Origin: Tannerella sp.
Lineage (GTDB): Bacteria; Bacteroidota; Bacteroidia; Bacteroidales; Tannerellaceae
Assembly: GCA_031272655.1 (NCBI GenBank)
Contig: JAISTJ010000038.1
Coordinates: 1 to 6,570 of the forward strand
Length of the DNA: 6,570 nt
Reading direction: 5' to 3'
Part shown: positions 6,283-6,570 of the stretch, in pieces
How the letters are laid out: the number at the start of each line of letters is the position of its first letter
Numbering within the stretch: the stretch's first letter is position 1
Translations under genes and position numbers: made by a program
Notes under the pieces: generated by a model
Seen by the model: the letters and a program-made list of their open reading frames with translations, nothing else
Told to the model about the DNA's origin: nothing
Databases searched by the model: none

Positions 6283-6516
6283 TTATGTTGCATTTTTGCA
6301 ACGATGGAATTTTTGGCTGTAGTCGGCGTGGAAATCAACGCCCAAGGCTATTGAGATTTGACACAACAGGTCGCTGTCGAGACTTGTCTTTTTTAACATA
6401 CGCGGCAAATGGCAACGATGGCAACCGATTTTTTCGGCAAGCCAGGCGATGGAACGTTTCTGCCTTTTGAGTTCCATCAGTATCATTCGCCCTATATCTA
6501 TCTTGTTTTCGTCCAT
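6283..6516 (-). CDS. Small XRE-like helix-turn-helix DNA-binding protein
   Basis: This is a 77-residue single-domain protein resembling the short XRE-type regulators often seen in Bacteroidales genomes. The fold is visible as helix 1 IGRMILMELKRQ (8-19), helix 2 IAWLAEKIG (23-31), a recognition helix around CHLPRMLKK (35-43), then SLDSDLLCQISIALGVDFH (45-63), which matches the usual ending of the domain. A short basic tail with Cys73 follows. In relatives I remember, the turn reads like C-D-R-T-N; here it is CHRCH (32-36), which changes the DNA-contacting surface and accidentally creates a CXXCH string. The ATG at 6516 is the first in-frame start and gives the usual length of such proteins; a Met at 11 is a weaker alternative. 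It is on the same strand as the SPFH operon, 79 bases upstream, so it may regulate it. Its own promoter is not evident in the 54 bases left in the window. Confidence 0.8.
   Translation of the reverse strand: MDENKIDIGRMILMELKRQKRSIAWLAEKIGCHRCHLPRMLKKTSLDSDLLCQISIALGVDFHADYSQKFHRCKNAT
6287..6302 (-). repeat. Short perfect inverted repeat at the end of the XRE gene
   Basis: GTTGCA (6287-6292) and TGCAAC (6297-6302) form a perfect 6-bp stem around a TTTT/AAAA loop. It lies in the last codons of the XRE gene, just before its stop. It could form a small RNA hairpin in that transcript or, as DNA, serve as a dyad binding site. No T-run follows on the minus strand, so a standard intrinsic terminator is unlikely. 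Confidence 0.4.
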
Positions 6517-6570
6517 GAAAAAAGCGTGAAACTGTTTGTTGATGCTTATTTTCGTGTTCAGGCTCTACCA

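Noticed and set aside
6409..6423. CXXCH string as a cytochrome c heme-binding site
   Set aside because: The protein is a cytoplasmic helix-turn-helix regulator without a signal peptide, so covalent heme attachment is not expected; the string replaces normal residues of the turn.
6540..6570. Possible tRNA piece: TGGTAGAGC on the minus strand resembles a tRNA D-arm
   Set aside because: The bases that would form the anticodon stem (TGAAC against TAAGC) do not pair, and no T-arm sequence follows.
1..6570. CRISPR arrays, insertion-sequence ends, riboswitches, rRNA
   Set aside because: I found no regularly spaced direct repeats, transposase motifs, paired terminal inverted repeats or conserved RNA motifs on reading both strands.

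Overview
The window looks like chromosomal DNA of an anaerobic Bacteroidota, probably a member of the Bacteroidales. Four things point there. Genes lack Shine-Dalgarno sequences and have A-rich leaders. Two upstream regions carry the Bacteroidota-type -7 element TATCTTTG (consensus TAnnTTTG). The AAA-ATPase-like/PD-(D/E)XK gene belongs to a family very common in that phylum. The small XRE-like regulator is of a type I recall from Bacteroidales genomes. All of this is judged by eye from the sequence; no database search was possible.

Layout: positions 1-1521 (+ strand, visibly GC-richer) hold the 3' part of etfB and a complete etfA, which encode the two subunits of the electron transfer flavoprotein. 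Converging on etfA with an 18-base gap is a 564-residue AAA-ATPase-like protein with a C-terminal PD-(D/E)XK nuclease-like domain (1540-3234, - strand), which has its own recognisable promoter. A 263-base AT-rich intergenic region (3235-3497) follows; it holds that promoter and an imperfect hairpin.

Positions 3498-6203 are a tightly packed four-gene operon on the - strand. In transcription order it encodes an SPFH/YdjI-like protein with a C-terminal GYF_2 domain, a 114-residue four-helix membrane protein (its start corrected here to 5091), a 105-residue protein I do not recognise, and a 298-residue protein with two N-terminal zinc ribbons and one C-terminal membrane anchor. Upstream of it lies a small XRE-like helix-turn-helix regulator (6283-6516, - strand). 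Between the regulator and the operon are a good promoter, a perfect 10-bp palindrome over the -33 element, and a cluster of TTGC words.

How the genes may work together: EtfA and EtfB form a heterodimer that moves electrons from or to a flavin dehydrogenase, but the usual acyl-CoA dehydrogenase gene is not next to them. The SPFH operon resembles the membrane-surveillance idea behind Bacillus ydjGHI: an SPFH scaffold, zinc-ribbon membrane proteins and a small integral membrane protein. Here the zinc ribbons and the SPFH domain are on separate polypeptides, and the SPFH protein ends in a GYF_2 domain. This operon is the best candidate in the window for a poorly described system. The last 54 bases (6517-6570) are the leader of the XRE gene, and I see no further feature there.
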